This document shows, piece by piece, positions 45,493-58,246 of a stretch of DNA of 64,000 bases. The notes under the pieces are model-generated. The model was not told the DNA's origin, did not search any database, and saw only the letters and a program-made list of their open reading frames with translations. This DNA is from Platynereis dumerilii (lineage: Eukaryota > Annelida > Polychaeta > Phyllodocida > Nereididae): positions 128,255,138-128,319,137 of the forward strand of contig JAPTHN010000001.1 of the NCBI GenBank assembly GCA_026936325.1, written 5' to 3'. Numbering within the stretch: the first letter of the stretch is position 1; each line of letters starts with the position of its first letter. The position numbers were made by a program, and so were the translations under genes.

Positions 45493-45501
45493 CTAAATAT
45501 C

Positions 45502-46531
45502 AACCAATTTGCATGAAATTTTACACACATAATTTTATTCATAAAAGGCATGATCTGAGAGGGTGGCCCGTTAAAATTGTAAAGTTTTTTTTTACTATGC
45601 ATTTGAGGGCCATCCTAACCGCATAAATATTGTTTGTAGGCTCATTAGTTATTCTGGTTACTCTTGGCTGGTTCTCACCAATGGCAAATTATATGCAAAA
45701 TCTCAAGATAGGCAAGGAGTTTGAGCTTCTTAGTTGCTAGTTTGATGTATGGAGTGAATGTGCAAAAAAATTTGGAAGCAAAAATTAGATTGGAGCGCAT
45801 TTGATGATGTTTTTGATGATATTTATCCTGATGCATTCCTGCACTGACTTGCCTCTCCACTAGCCAGCCAAGAACTGGCAACCCTCCATATGTAAATATT
45901 GGGACTTTGCCAGGAATGCAACCCTAATGCAACCCATGCTTCAGTGATCAGCCGCCTGTTGGCAGAGTTGCAAACAAGCCACCAATTCACCTGTAGGCAG
46001 AGATGCAAACTAGCTCATGCTTTGAGGCAAACCAATTGATGTTTGTTGAAGGAATTGCAATAATTTTAGAACTAATAGCAAATATTTTCATTGCCAAGCT
46101 GTCAAAGCTGACAGAGGTTTCAAATAAATAAAATGCCATCAAGTCTGTATTGATTACCATCACTTTTACTATATATTGCTAGTCTAGGCCTATACATATA
46201 TAAATTTCTTCCATCATGGATATTTTGAGAATATGAAAATTTTTTTAGGAGTGAAGGACAACATTCATCTGATATTTTTGTAAACAAAATATAACATTTG
46301 AATAAATACTATCTAGTACTCATGTGGAGTTATGTATACTATTATATCAGTTATTAATGCATGGTTTGTACATGCATGTCTGTAAATGTTAAAAAATACA
46401 AAATTAAAAATGTAAAAGGTAAATCACAGCATAAACTGATAAATAAAATAAAATAGAATCAATTTCATTGCTTGTTAAAAACTGTTCAGTCTGTATATTT
46501 GACTCAGCATTTCAGAGTCTTGAATTTGCTT
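45502..46531. other. Unassigned AT-rich sequence
   Basis: Only short frames and A/T-rich stretches are present; nothing is supported. Confidence 0.3.
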
Positions 46532-46536
46532 AAATA

Positions 46537-48488
46537 CACTGTACCCAACCGGAAGTCTATTGGGTGCGTAACTGCAGTTACGCTCCCAAAACGTCCACCA
46601 TCTCAGAAGTTTGACTGGCCTTTAGTCAGTTGCAAGACCATTCCAGATCACGGCAATTTGCAAGGGTGTTATTTGATTAGTTAAAGGAATGATGAGTTAT
46701 GATTCTGCTTCATAAACTGCCCAAAACGTTTTAAATTTCAAATAATACTTCACTCGGCCGGAGCGTAACTCCTAGATCTCCAGAATATTTAGGAGCGTAA
46801 CTCAAATTTTTAAGAGCGTAACTCATCATTTCAAATGCAGTGTTACAGGATTCTGGAGTAGTACATGAGTTGCAGGGAAGTGCAGAGCAGCAGTTTTGAA
46901 TTATGAGGGTCAGACAATCATGAATTGCAATTTTAAAATGCTTTATTATGGGCCTATAATTGCCCTTGCAGCAAGAGAAACTCTCCAATAGCAATCAATG
47001 ACATGTCTTTGTGAAAATACCCAAATCCACTCAATTAATTGATATGGAAATTAACCACATATCTTACTGATTATGAAATCAAGACCTATATGATGTGGCC
47101 CTACACATGCATTTCATTGCGTGAATTTTAATACCCAGGTCCTCTCTTAAGTTTTGCTGAACATGATATTAAAAATCATTACATACAATCATACATGTGC
47201 ACAAGTCAGTGCTTTAACTAGCAATTAGCATTAGCATTGGCTAATATGGTTAATAAAAAGTGTGTATTTTTCTAGTTTGCTTTAGACTCTATAGATGTTG
47301 ACCTTTGTGGCTTATTGCATTCTGGTCCCAGGCAATGTACTGCCATCTTGACAAGTCAGCTGCAAGGAGTATGTGTACTGCTAGTGATGATTTAACTTCC
47401 CATATAGTTTCTCTCTCGTCATCTATTGATATTTTTTAGCTGTCTTCCCTTTTTAACTTTCTTTCTTAGAACACCAGTTTCCTATGACGATTACCATAAT
47501 TCTCAAATGGAAATTGCAATGTCATAGATTTGAATGTGCAGGTTAGAATTTCGGGAAAACATATGGTTCACCCAAAAATGATGCATGGGAAATAGGTAGC
47601 AATGTAGGCCTATCCATGGATTTTTTGACAGATAAGTAACTTCCATCTGGTTTCCTATAGCACTATTCCTGATTTCCTGTAAATTTTGAGTATTAATGAA
47701 CAGGTAAGCAGTACTAAAAATGTTTTCTGATGCAGTTAAGGACAAAACAATAAGCCCCTTCTGGATACCAGCAACCTCGTATCCAGTTTGCCACAAAGCT
47801 GTGTGAAAACAGTTGTATTAGGGTATATTAGTGCACAAGGCTCAAGGTCCACAAAATGTCCGATGGAGTCAAGTCAAAGGATGTATACACACATCAAACA
47901 GTAAAAGTTATGATGCGTCAACACCCTGTTGCTAAAACCGAGATACCCACTAACTCAGGGTCCTCCTTGTTAATCCCGGAAAATTTTAAAAAATATTTAT
48001 GTAATTCACATTTTTTTGGGGCAAAATTAGGGGCAGCTGCCCCCCCCCCCCCTGCAGGCTATGGCCCTGCAAATTAAACTGTAAATCCAGTGCATGTTGG
48101 GTCTAGGCCCTAATGCTGTTCACTGTATGGGAAGGTTGAGGATTTGAGGATAAATATTTGGGCTTTTACAAAGCATTTGTTTCAGTGAGTTACTCTCCTC
48201 AGCCAAATTCACAATTATGAGTTACGCTCTCAAAGTTTTGAGTTACGCTCCCAACAGCCTTGGCTTCAAATGCAAAATCGTAGAATTACAGGCAAAAGCT
48301 GAAGAATTAATGATGTCAGGCCAACTCAAACATGTACACTGAACATCAGGAGACATTCAATCAAGTCCAATTTGTACTACATGCTTAGAAAACTGCCTGT
48401 AGACTTCTGAATCGACAGTAAACATGGTGGACGTTTTGAGAGCGTAACTGCAGTTATGCTCCTAATTGATTTCCGGTTGGGTACAGTG
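46537..48488. mobile_element. CACTG-ended DNA transposon with GAGCGTAACTC subterminal sites
   Basis: Inverted repeats of about 65 bases begin CACTGTACCCAACCGGAA. AAATA on both sides (46532-46536, 48489-48493) suggests a 5-bp duplication. Inside each end lies the palindrome GCGTAACTGCAGTTACGC (46566-46583, near copy at 48440-48460). Further GAGCGTAACTC copies lie near 46760, 46792, 46812, 48226 and 48240. CACTG ends and a 5-bp duplication point to Transib-like or CMC-type elements; the evidence does not separate them. No transposase frame is open. Confidence 0.75.
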
Positions 48489-48930
48489 AAATAGTCTAAA
48501 ATCATTGCAATTGAAATCTTTCTTAAATATACATTTTACAGTCATGAAAATCAAGTCTTTCACAGTGTCCCTGAATAGAGTTTGGGGTTAAATAAATTGA
48601 ACAAATATGCCACTAGTGCAGTGTTTCAGAAGACAATCAAGGGAACATTTTAAGACAAAAACGAAAAAAATCTGTTGGGAATTCTTTGAGAAGAAAAATT
48701 CAGTGTTTCGGAAAATATGTCAAAATTATTTTATTTTAACAAAAGATAAGAGTCTTTTACCAGGAAGGGAGACAGAATATTCACTAAATTTATGTTGCTG
48801 TGGTTTTATGAGCCTTGATTTTGATTTCAGACCATCAGTGTGGGTTCTGACTTTCAAGCACCAATACCCGAAGGCCTCAGCAAGTATGGTGACGCACCAG
48901 GTATGCTTGTTCTTTCTTGCGCCTTTTTTT

Positions 48931-49848
48931 ACCTTCAGCGAACGAAGTTCGAAGAAGGTATTGTTATCACTTTCGTAAAAAGTTGTCCGTCCGCCGGTCG
49001 GGCGGCGGGCGGATAGATAGTTTCCGGGCCAGAGCTTGGGCCCTATTGCATGTACATAGATGAAATTTGGTACACATATAGCCCATATGGTCTGGTTGTG
49101 CCTTTTGATGGTCTGATTGATGGATAATCCATACTTTTTGAAATATTAAACAAAAAGATAAACAATTATTTTTTTCGTTTCCGGATCAAGACTCGGTCAC
49201 TATCGCATGTACATGGATGAAATTTGGTACACATATAGCCTATGTGGTCCAATTGTGCCTTTTGATGGTCTGATTGATGGGTATTCTATAGTTTTTGAAA
49301 TGTTTAGAAAAAATAATAAAAACACTTTTTTTTCATTTTGCCCAGTATTGCATGTACACGGATGACATTTCATACACATATCACCTATATGATGCTGTTG
49401 TGCCTTTTGATGGTGTGATTCATGGTCATTCTATACTTTTTGAAATATTGACAAAATATATTGCAAATTATAATGTTTGGTTTCTGGTCCAAAACTTTTG
49501 GATGTACCTTGACAAAAATTCATCCACATATTGCCGATAAAGATCTTTCACTGGTCTCATTGATAGGTAGTTATAACACTTTTTAAATATTTAGAAAAAA
49601 TTTGAAAAATATAAAGTAATATACTTCTTGGTTTTCGACCCACAGCTCATAACCTATTCCCTGTACATGTATGAAACTGCTACATAACATGTGTAAATTT
49701 GTCTAGTTCAGCCTTTCCATGGTTTTACATACCCTGGCAGGCAGGCGGGCAGATGGTAGGGCAGCGGGTATATACCAATTTTGTCAACATCGCTTTTATG
49801 ACTTTACAGATGTCTTTCGCTGAAGGTTTGCTGCTGCGCAGCCTATGT
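48931..49848 (+). mobile_element. Helentron-like element, ACCTTCAGC family (0.92 kb)
   Basis: The 5' end is ACCTTCAGCGAA followed by CGAAGTTCGAAGAAGGT, an imperfect hairpin. Near the 3' end TTCGCTGAAGGT (49816-49827) is the exact complement of the first 12 bases, followed by the hairpin GCTGC-TGC-GCAGC (49830-49842) and CTATGTT. The core has about four units of roughly 150 bases with TTGCATGTACATGGATGAAA and TGCCTTTTGATGGTCTGATT. The flanks are T-rich on both sides. Noncoding. Confidence 0.85.
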
Positions 49849-50338
49849 TTATTATCAAGTTTTTAGATCACAGATGTCCCGTCCTATTGCGTCCCACCCA
49901 GCCCGTCCCGTCTGTCCAATGTGCTACACAAGTTTTGTCAAGAAAAGGTCACTTATACTTGAGTGAAATCATAGGCGTACGGTGCGCGCGATTTTTGGGG
50001 GGCGAGCGACATTTGCCCTAATTTCAAGATCTAGTTTTCGTATCATTTCAAATGAAATTGGATAGAAATCATTAATTTTCAATAGTGTTTCTTTAATCAT
50101 CTGCCCAAATTTTTCAGCCCTTTTGCCCGAATCTTACTGGTAGGAAATATTAACTGTCACTGTGTGGCTACCTTGGGGAATACCCCAGGGGTGCGGCCAG
50201 GTAATAGGCTTGATTTATTATCATTGTATACTACAAATTGTTGCCTGTTAGATAAGTAGCTCCTGATAAGTGATAGAGATTTTCCTCTAATTCCTTAATG
50301 TTTTAACTTATGGGGGTCTAAGTACTTCTACAAAAATT
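49849..50338. other. Unassigned sequence
   Basis: No gene or repeat terminus recognised. Confidence 0.3.
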
Positions 50339-50850
50339 AACTAGAACCGGCGCGGTGCTAAAATGTCCTTCGATCGGAGCTGAAATAATTTTTGAGATGA
50401 CCCCGAGCCTAGCAATATACCTAGCAAAAAATATTTTTAAAAAATTTTATAAGTACTCCCCCGAGGTGACCCCCAGCCTAGCAATATAACTAGCAAAAAA
50501 AAAAATTTTTTTCTGTGATTATCCCCCCGCCGATACAACTGGCAAAAAAAAAACATTTTTTTTTTGTGAGTACCCCCCAAGAGGTGACCCGCTTGGGCCT
50601 TTTAAAATGTATATAAATTGATAAGTACTCCCCAGAGGTGACCCCTAGCCTAGCAATATAGATTAAAATTTTTTAAAAATTTATTGCGATTACCCCCCCC
50701 CCCCCCCCCTCCCTCGGGCCTTTACGAGCACGATACACGATTGTCTATAAAATACACATGTTAACTTTGACTTATATACATCAAAAGCCAACTGCGTGAG
50801 AGCAAGTGAAATTGCGAGTACCCCCCTCGGGCCTAACGATATTGAAAGAA
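50339..50850 (-). mobile_element. Possible minus-strand Helentron-like 3' end with minisatellite
   Basis: On the minus strand the sequence ends ACCG-CGC-CGGT then TCTAGTT at 50339, like the TTCTAGTT-class termini. Next to it (50385-50840) lies a loose tandem repeat of GAGGTGACCCCCAGCCTAGC and AATATAACTAGCAAAAAA with long C and A runs. A matching 5' hairpin was not found. Confidence 0.4.
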
Positions 50851-51039
50851 AACGAGCCTGTTATATCAGGTCGTTCAGGAATGGCAGACCACTTTTTGAA
50901 ACTTGCTCGCCACAAGCTTCATGCTGATGTGTATAACATTGCTGGGACTTCAATATTAAGTTGCCATAACGAGCTGTAAAGAATTGAATCGATGTTGTGT
51001 ACTGCTCTCTGATTGGCTGAGGCTGTTAAACATGAATAT

Positions 51040-51416
51040 ATTATGTTTGATTCCAAGGTTGGAGTTATTTGTCTAGGGTGGATTCTCTGGATGACTTTGG
51101 GATCTCCCTCAGAAATTATTGGAAAAAATCCAAGAAGGCTGCCAAAATGGCAGCCATATTTTAAATTGCCGACTGTGACTTTAGTATTTCACTCAGATTT
51201 ATGAAATTTGGTACAGGGATTCACTTAGGGTTCTCCTCAAAAATTTTTGGTAAAATCCAAGATGGCTGCCAAAATGGCCACCATATTTTAAATTGCCGAC
51301 TGTTACTTTAGTATTTCACTTAGATTTGTGAAATTTGGTATAGGGATTCACTAAGGGATTCCCTCAGAAATTTTTGGAAAAATCCAAGATGGCTGCCAAA
51401 ATGGCGGCCAGTTTTT
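51040..51416 (+). repeat. HINE satellite units (AATTTGGTACAGGGATTCAC type)
   Basis: Three units of about 120 bases have TATTTCACTTAGATTTATGA, AATTTGGTACAGGGATTCAC and CCAAGATGGCTGCCAAAATG. The last unit is interrupted after GGCGGCCAGTTTTT by the element starting at 51417. Confidence 0.8.
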
Positions 51417-52417
51417 AACTGGCCAAGGGCCAGTTAATAGAGGAGGGCTTAAACAAATTTTTGGTGAAATGGGACTCTTGTCCACTTGTCCACTTGTCCA
51501 TGTGTCAACTTGTCCACTTGTCCACTTTCCTTGCCCCTTTGAACACAGTGCTGCAACCCAGTGAGCAATGGGGGCAAATGACAAATATGGACCTGCCCAT
51601 TATGAATGGGGGATTCAGTTAGCTGTAAGGGGTTACCATGGTTACAGGTGCAATGAACAGCTGCAGCCAGCAGTGGGCCTGTGAGCCTCATTGGAGAAGG
51701 TGCCCCTGTGTCAGGATTGCTTATAATTCCAAAGCACTGTGAGAGTCAAACCATTTCAGTACTTGTGTTTTAAAGTAATTGTTCATGCCTAGATGAGGCA
51801 TGGTTGCTCAGTGGATCATTAGGTTTATATAACACTTGGCATTGTCTACTTCTTCACCAGCTTTCTGTACAGTGCTATGATGTAGTTACGTACCATTGCC
51901 AAATTATTCCTGCAAGCAATGTCTATCAACACCCATCCACTAAACTCCCCCAAGAGACCAGGGCCTTTCTCAGTGCATTTCTCATTCTGACAGTATACTT
52001 TGACAAACTTTATCATAACAGCCTGTAAATTTGATATGCATAAAATGAGTGTTGCTTCCCACAGATTTTGGCACTCTGTGAGTCATAATAACTGATGAAG
52101 TGTCATCTTCCCAAATTTAACATCCATGGGAAACATAGAGGCTGTTTGATTAGTCATGATGAAGAGAAGGCTATTTGATATGTCATGTAACTGATCTTAG
52201 AGTAAAATTATCATGACACATCATCATTATGATGATTCAGCCCACTTGGTTTGGATATCAGTTTTACAGACTGTAAACTAAAGTGGTGTTTTAATTGTAG
52301 TCTGCAGAAAAGGTTGCAAAAAGACGCTTGACACCACAAATAAACGGGTCTGTAAAAATTCTGGCGGTCCTGTGAACCAGTTTTTACTGGCCCGCATGCC
52401 TTGTGAAAGGTCAGAGC

Positions 52418-52593
52418 ATGGACGTACTATCTTGAATGGACACCAAGCTCCGGTACTTCAAAGGTACAATGTGCGTAACGCTGGCCTCCCTAATTGCTTG
52501 TGATAATGATGCATATTGCCCCTCTCTTGTTAAATTTAAGCAGATCCATGCCTGACCCCCTGCCTGTATTCGACATTATCTCTCTATCTGAGC

Positions 52594-52630
<37 letters not shown>

Positions 52631-53607
52631 GGATAGATCTATCCATCCATCCATCCATCCATCCATCCATCCATCAATATATCCATCCATCCATCCATCC
52701 ATCCATCCTTCCATCCTTCCTTCCTTCCTTCCTTCCTTCCTTCCTTCCTTCCTTCCTACGATAGGCCTAGTGAATTAGTTTACTATCCACTGATTGAGTC
52801 GTACTTTAGGCCTAATCTTCGACCCCTCTCTTCATTTTCTGTAGTATTTATATATTTTCTTTCTCCACTATTTCTTGCATCTTTATCCATCTAATCCATG
52901 TGCATCTAACTTTTATAAATTCAATTTGTTTATACTACAAATCTATGTCATTGTGTGACTGAAAAAAATGTATCTGCACCGAACATGTTTCATCCAATGA
53001 TATCATGGGCTTCTGGCCAAGCCTGAAGATGATGGTGTCTATTTTTTGGGTTGAATTTTCGCAAATTTACTGATCTTTGGAGCCTAATCTATCATAGTGG
53101 CCGGTCCTGGCCGGTCATCATTCTGACATTGTTAGAAAGCTTAACATCTGAATATTTAGAAGCATGTATCGTGATCTTTAGGAAATTAACGGCTTTTGTG
53201 TAATCTTGACTTATGTGATGATGGATTTTTCACATTTTCCCGTAATTTTCAATGGAAATTTAATGTAACTTCAGTTTCCGTTGTCACAGCTTTACAGGAT
53301 AAAAACGAGTTGTCTTGTGTCACTGCCATCTTTAGAACCATTTAAGAGCGCATTAGCTGTATAAATTATTTCATATTTTTCTATCATAGGGTAATATTCA
53401 TATTTTTCTGCTGTCTGGCTGAATGATAAGTGATAACCCGGGGTATGGAAAATCAGAACGTTACGCACATTGTACATGAAAGAGAGGGGGGTAATTAAAG
53501 ATTTTGAGACAATTCCCTTTGAATTTCTTTGATTCAATTACTGTATATTACGATTTATTGCCCTTCTCAAATTACAGTTTGGTGTCCAGAGAAAATAGTA
53601 GGTCCAT
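52418..53607. mobile_element. DNA transposon with 9-bp target duplication (1.19 kb)
   Basis: The ends ATGGACGTACTAT and, inverted, ATGGACCTACTAT are extended by a shared TGGACACCAA. The perfect duplication GGTCAGAGC occurs at 52409-52417 and 53608-53616. A second exact inverted pair, GTACAATGTGCGTAAC (52464-52479) and its complement (53460-53475), lies inside. A 9-bp duplication fits Mutator-like elements, among others. It carries a GATA/ATCC/TTCC microsatellite (52597-52757) and no transposase. Confidence 0.8.
52597..52757. repeat. GATA, ATCC and TTCC compound microsatellite
   Basis: Consecutive arrays of GATA, CATC and TTCC lie inside the element 52418-53607. Confidence 0.95.
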
Positions 53608-53618
53608 GGTCAGAGCGA

Positions 53619-53786
53619 CAGTGCTTTTCCTAGGACAAAAATTCAATTAGCCACAAGGCCAATTTTCAATGAAATGCAAGGATGTGTGGCTAATTTGCAT
53701 GCAAATATAAGCAATTTTAATTTAATTAGCAACACAGAGGATGCATTAGCCGATGCTAATGTGGCTAATGGCTAGGAAAAGCACTG
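53619..53786. mobile_element. 168-bp MITE with perfect 15-bp ends
   Basis: The ends CAGTGCTTTTCCTAG and CTAGGAAAAGCACTG are exact inverted repeats, flanked by AGCGA on both sides (53614-53618, 53787-53791). The related copy at 59625-59640 shows the site without the element. The interior repeats TAGCCACA/TGTGGCTAA-like motifs. A 5-bp duplication is read; the superfamily is left open. Confidence 0.85.
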
Positions 53787-55154
53787 AGCGAGTTTTAAAG
53801 GCTGTTAGTATTTCACTTCGATTTATGAAATTTGGTATAGGGATTCACTTTAGGGTCTCCGTCAAAATTTTTTGGAAAAACCCAAGATGGCTGCCTAAAT
53901 GGCCACCATATTTTATATTGTGATGCCCATATTTCTGTATTTCACATCTAGAATGAAGATTAATTCTCTTTATAACTTCATGCTGACAGAGACAAACTGA
54001 ATGCAAATGTTAATGCATGTGGATTAAGAGTTGAATTAGGCAGTTAATTGTGACCACCAGCATGGCTGTGGTCACTTAGAAATCGTCCGATTCAACGCAC
54101 ATTTTTGCGGAGGAATAGAACAAGATCCACTTGATGGCCTGTCATGAAACTTGCTGTATGTACCTAACTTTACACTCCTTACTCGCGGCTCTTAAGACCC
54201 AATGCACAAAAAGGGTATTTGATGCACTTTGCTAATTCAGGGGTTTTTAGTGGCACAGTCTACCTTATTGTTTTTTTATGGGCAACTGGTGTGTTTTGAG
54301 ACAGCCCCCAGAATTCTGGCTCAGCCATTGGTGCATTCCTTCACACTTGATCGCACTGCTTTATATTTTGCTGGGGGATGTCTCAAAAGAAACCAAGGTC
54401 TATATTTCCAACAACAGGAGCATAAAGCACTGGATACACAGCAAATATCTCACATTTTGGCAGCTGGGAGAGCCAGACTTGCACATCAGGTCATGATATA
54501 TCTGATCTCACTCCAGTCACCTTCAAATTACAAGAAAAGTTTATTGCTAAACCTTCTCAGGCCTCTCCCAAAAGACAGGCAGAGTGTTGAGAAATTTACT
54601 TCATATCAGGAGAATAGACATGCTAATTGTTGTTTCTTTTTGGGCTACCTCAAATTCCACTTTCATTTGAAGACAAAGCTAATTTCAACCAAATAAGCTA
54701 AATCATATTCTTTAATATACTGTACTAAATGTTCATGTCAAGTTTTACAGTCCCTGACCAATTAGGAAATGAGAATTGCTTAAATTAAATTTACATGTGC
54801 AACACTCAACAGTAGCTCACATCTTGTCCAGTCAAGAGACATGTGGCCCCCTCTATACTGGTCACAGTGTTGCTGCATTCAATGCAATAACAGACACACT
54901 TTATATATTTCTGTTGCTGCATTCAATGCAAGATCACACTTTATTTACAGAAATATATTTGTCTTCTTTCTTCAATCTGTTTTATATTTCATGTCAATAA
55001 AATATAGGCAGTTAAAAGTACTTAAAACTGAGTTCACAAGGTTAATCAATGAAACATAAATTTGATTTAATTTATTCTTTGTGCTGCATTAAAGATACAG
55101 AACAAAAACATGGAAAAAGGGGAAAAAAAGGAAGATAGATAAATAGATATGCAG

Positions 55155-55262
<108 letters not shown>

Positions 55263-55477
55263 TCTTTCCATCCATCTGTCTATCCATCTATAGCTGCATA
55301 TCTATGCCTTACAGCACTGTATGACTGCGCTTCATTACTGCACTGTACAACACTGCATTACTGCACTGCATTTCAGAACTGCATTGCAGCTCTGAATTAC
55401 AGTTATGCATTATTGCGCTGTATGACTGCGATGCATTACTGCAATGCATTACAACACCGCATTACTGCCCTTTATCA

Positions 55478-55906
55478 CTTGGTTGGCTGTGAATATCACT
55501 GTTTATAGTCAAAATATCAGGGCCTATGATATTGTAAAAAATACCACCCTTCAAGGGCGATATTTTTTAACAATGGTTATGACATCATCGCCATTTCAGA
55601 TGCCTGATGACTTCACAAACCAAGCAATGGCAAAAACAATAGGATTGTGACGTCACATCCATTGTTGCTCCATGGCGTGCACATTTTTGTAATGGCAGAA
55701 AATAGTCCTTCTTTATTATTGAAAATTTGAGGTAAAACCAGCTGATAAAAACACAACAACCACGCGTCAGGGCAATTCGTACAATATCACTTGCTGTTAT
55801 GTGAATTAATATCACTCTCGCCCTGCGGGCTCGAGTGATATTAATTCGCACAACACCTCATGATATTGTTACTCAGTGACCCTGACTTGGGTTGTTTTGT
55901 TATAGT
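55478..55906. mobile_element. TGACGTCA-bearing hairpin MITE, copy 1
   Basis: It shares GGTTGGCTGTGAAT, CAAAATATCAGGGCC, TGACGTCACA and the terminal hairpin (about 55750-55905, with GTGATATTAATTCGCACAAC) with copy 2. It interrupts the CACTGCATTACTG minisatellite of 54050-57389. Exact ends and target duplication were not fixed. Confidence 0.65.
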
Positions 55907-56324
55907 ATTACACCGCTGCATCACTGCACTGCATTACTGCACTCTATTAAAACACAGCATTACTGCACTGTATTACAAATCTGCATAACTGCACTGCATC
56001 CCTGCACTGCATTACAGACCACATTAGAGCACTACCTGACAACACTGCATTACTGCACTGCATCACTGCATTGTATTACAACACTACCTTATTGCACTGC
56101 ATTTCTACACTGAATTATTGCACTTCCACACAACACTGCATGACTGCACTGCATGACTATACTACATGACTGCACTGCATGACTGCTCTGCATTACTAAA
56201 CTACATTACTGTGCAGCATCACTGCACTGCCTAACTGCACTACATTACAACTGCATCACTGCACTGCGATTACAGCCCATAATATTATTACAGTACTGCC
56301 TGACAACACTGCATTACTATACTG

Positions 56325-57060
56325 TATTTTATCACCTGGTTGGCTGTGAATATTACTGTTTACAGTCAAAATATCAGGGCCTGTGATATTGTAAAAAATA
56401 CCACCCTTCAACGGCGATTAATTTTAACAATGGTTATGACATCACCAGCATTTCAGCTGACTGATGACGTCACAAACCAAAAAATGTCCAAAACAATAGG
56501 ATTGTGACGTCATATCCATTGTTGCTCCATGGTGACGTAACATTTTTGTTACGGCAGAAAATAGTTTCTGTTTATAAGGGGCCGACCAGATGATCTTTGG
56601 GGGGGGGGGCTATGGATATTTGGCGAAAAAAAGAGATTGTTTCCCACTTGACAAAGAAAAAAAAAGTTTGTTCAGCACATGGAAATAAAAAAAAGTTTGT
56701 TTCCACCTGTAGCTAGGGTACCGTAATGTTAAAATTCCAATAAAAAAGTTTGTCGCGAGTGCGCATTCAAAAAAAATTGTTCGTTGACGCGCCGCAAATG
56801 AAAAAAAAAGTTCTTCCCAGGAGTAAAGTTCATAGCCCCCCCCCCCCAACTATCGTCTGGTCTGCCCCTAACTAAAAATTTGAGGTAAAACCAGGTGATC
56901 AAAACAAAACAACCACGCGTCAGGGCTCTTCGTACAATGTCACTCACTGTTGTGTGAATTAATATCACTTGAGCCCGCAGGGCTCAAGTGATATTAATTC
57001 ACACAACAGTGAGTGATATTGTTACTCAGTGACCCTGACTTGGGTTGTTTTGTTATACTA
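56325..57060. mobile_element. TGACGTCA-bearing hairpin MITE, copy 2, with nested MITE
   Basis: It matches copy 1 at both sides of the nested element 56578-56868. Its terminal hairpin (about 56906-57056) is nearly perfect, with arms of about 70 bases meeting at GAGCCCGCAGGGCTC. It contains TGACGTCA twice (about 56466 and 56505). Confidence 0.7.
56578..56868. mobile_element. Harbinger-like MITE (291 bp)
   Basis: The ends GGGGCCGACCAGATGATCTT and, inverted, GGGGCAGACCAGACGATAGT are flanked by TAA on both sides (56575-56577, 56869-56871), as expected for PIF/Harbinger elements. The interior has G and C runs at opposite ends and repeated AAAAAGTTTGTT units. Copy 1 of the host MITE shows the site without it (about 55705-55730). 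Confidence 0.75.
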
Positions 57061-57389
57061 GCACTGCCTTACAACACTGCATTACAGACCACATCACAAC
57101 ACTGCATCACTGCACATTAAATTGTGTTGACTGCGATGTCAGCAACTTGCTTGACTGATCTGATCCCTTGCCAGGCAGGTTGGTGAGTGGCGAAATCAAC
57201 TGTGGTGTTGAAATTAGATGTCGTTGATGGTAACTGGCCACCACTGAAAAGGAAAACCACTGAAAACCACAACAAGAACTTGGCTGGCATTGCCATTTAC
57301 TTTTTTGCAGTCAATTGCCTGTTTGAAGGAATACTGTGATATATATCGTCCATCTGGTGGTCACATAAACATCGCTTGCGATTCTAGTT

Positions 57390-58246
57390 GCAATTAAAAA
57401 ATGATATATGTAAATATCTGAATTGCATTTCATACATATGCAGCTTGGAGCAGGTGTGATATCTTGGTATTTTTCTTGGATATTATTTAAAGTTCTGTGT
57501 AGACGTTTTTAAATATTTACATCTTTTCAAGTGGAAGCTAAATGCACATAACCAAAATAATTCAATAGTGAATATAGGCCTGTGTATAATATAAAATAAA
57601 ATACAGCTACGAAATAAAAATACTGTCAAACTTCTATTTCAATGAGCATGGAATAAGCTGTAACAAATTTGTAAGTTAGTGTAATTATGTTCTAAATTAG
57701 GAAGACATCAAGTTATTTTGACATTATTAGTTCATTAATGATTTCATATAAACTAAATAAGAACAGATACAGTTCTGTTGTATAATATTTTCTGCTTTTG
57801 TTGTACCCCTTTTGTTTCATGCCCCTATTGTTTTTCACCCTGTTTAAACAAAAATATACCTGTATAATTTTGGTTCTAGTTTGCTAATTAGCTAATTATA
57901 CACATCACACCTCCAATACACAGTATTATTTGAAAATACTGATTTGATTTTCATATTTTTTTCAGCTGTTATGATAGAAAAATATCCAAATTGGATACAT
58001 TGCTTTACTAATATGTAAATTGTTATTTAAGAAAAGTAGACAGGCCTTTAGACAGACAGATATAATGTTATTATATAATTATTAATGAATAGATACAATG
58101 TTGTAGATAGATTGATAGATTGATAGATTGATAGATACCCAATGGGTAAGCAAGAATACACTGTATGCCTATGAAGCCTGTCCAACAAAACTGGAACAAG
58201 CAGTGAAAAAACTTTTACTCAATTGTCATCTCTGTCCGTGTTGCAG
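57390..58246. other. Unassigned AT-rich sequence
   Basis: No gene or terminal repeat recognised. A short (GATA/TTGA) tract lies at 58104-58138. Confidence 0.3.

Larger units (their letters stand above)
51417..53940 (+). mobile_element. HINE element, AACTGGCC family, truncated and twice invaded
   Basis: It begins AACTGGCCAAGGGCCAGTT, a perfect 8-bp hairpin, and then matches 58583-59640 closely. The match stops at 52417, continues for only a few bases at 53608-53618, and resumes at 53787, because two transposons (52418-53607 and 53619-53786) are inserted. A satellite unit follows (53805-53935). No 3' hairpin of its family was found, so it appears truncated before 53940. Confidence 0.75.

Noticed and set aside
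54229-54696. 155-codon open frame near the 5' end of the element 54050-57389
   Set aside because: I recognise no Rep, helicase or other domain, and it lies in repeat sequence. It is mentioned with the element but not called as a gene.
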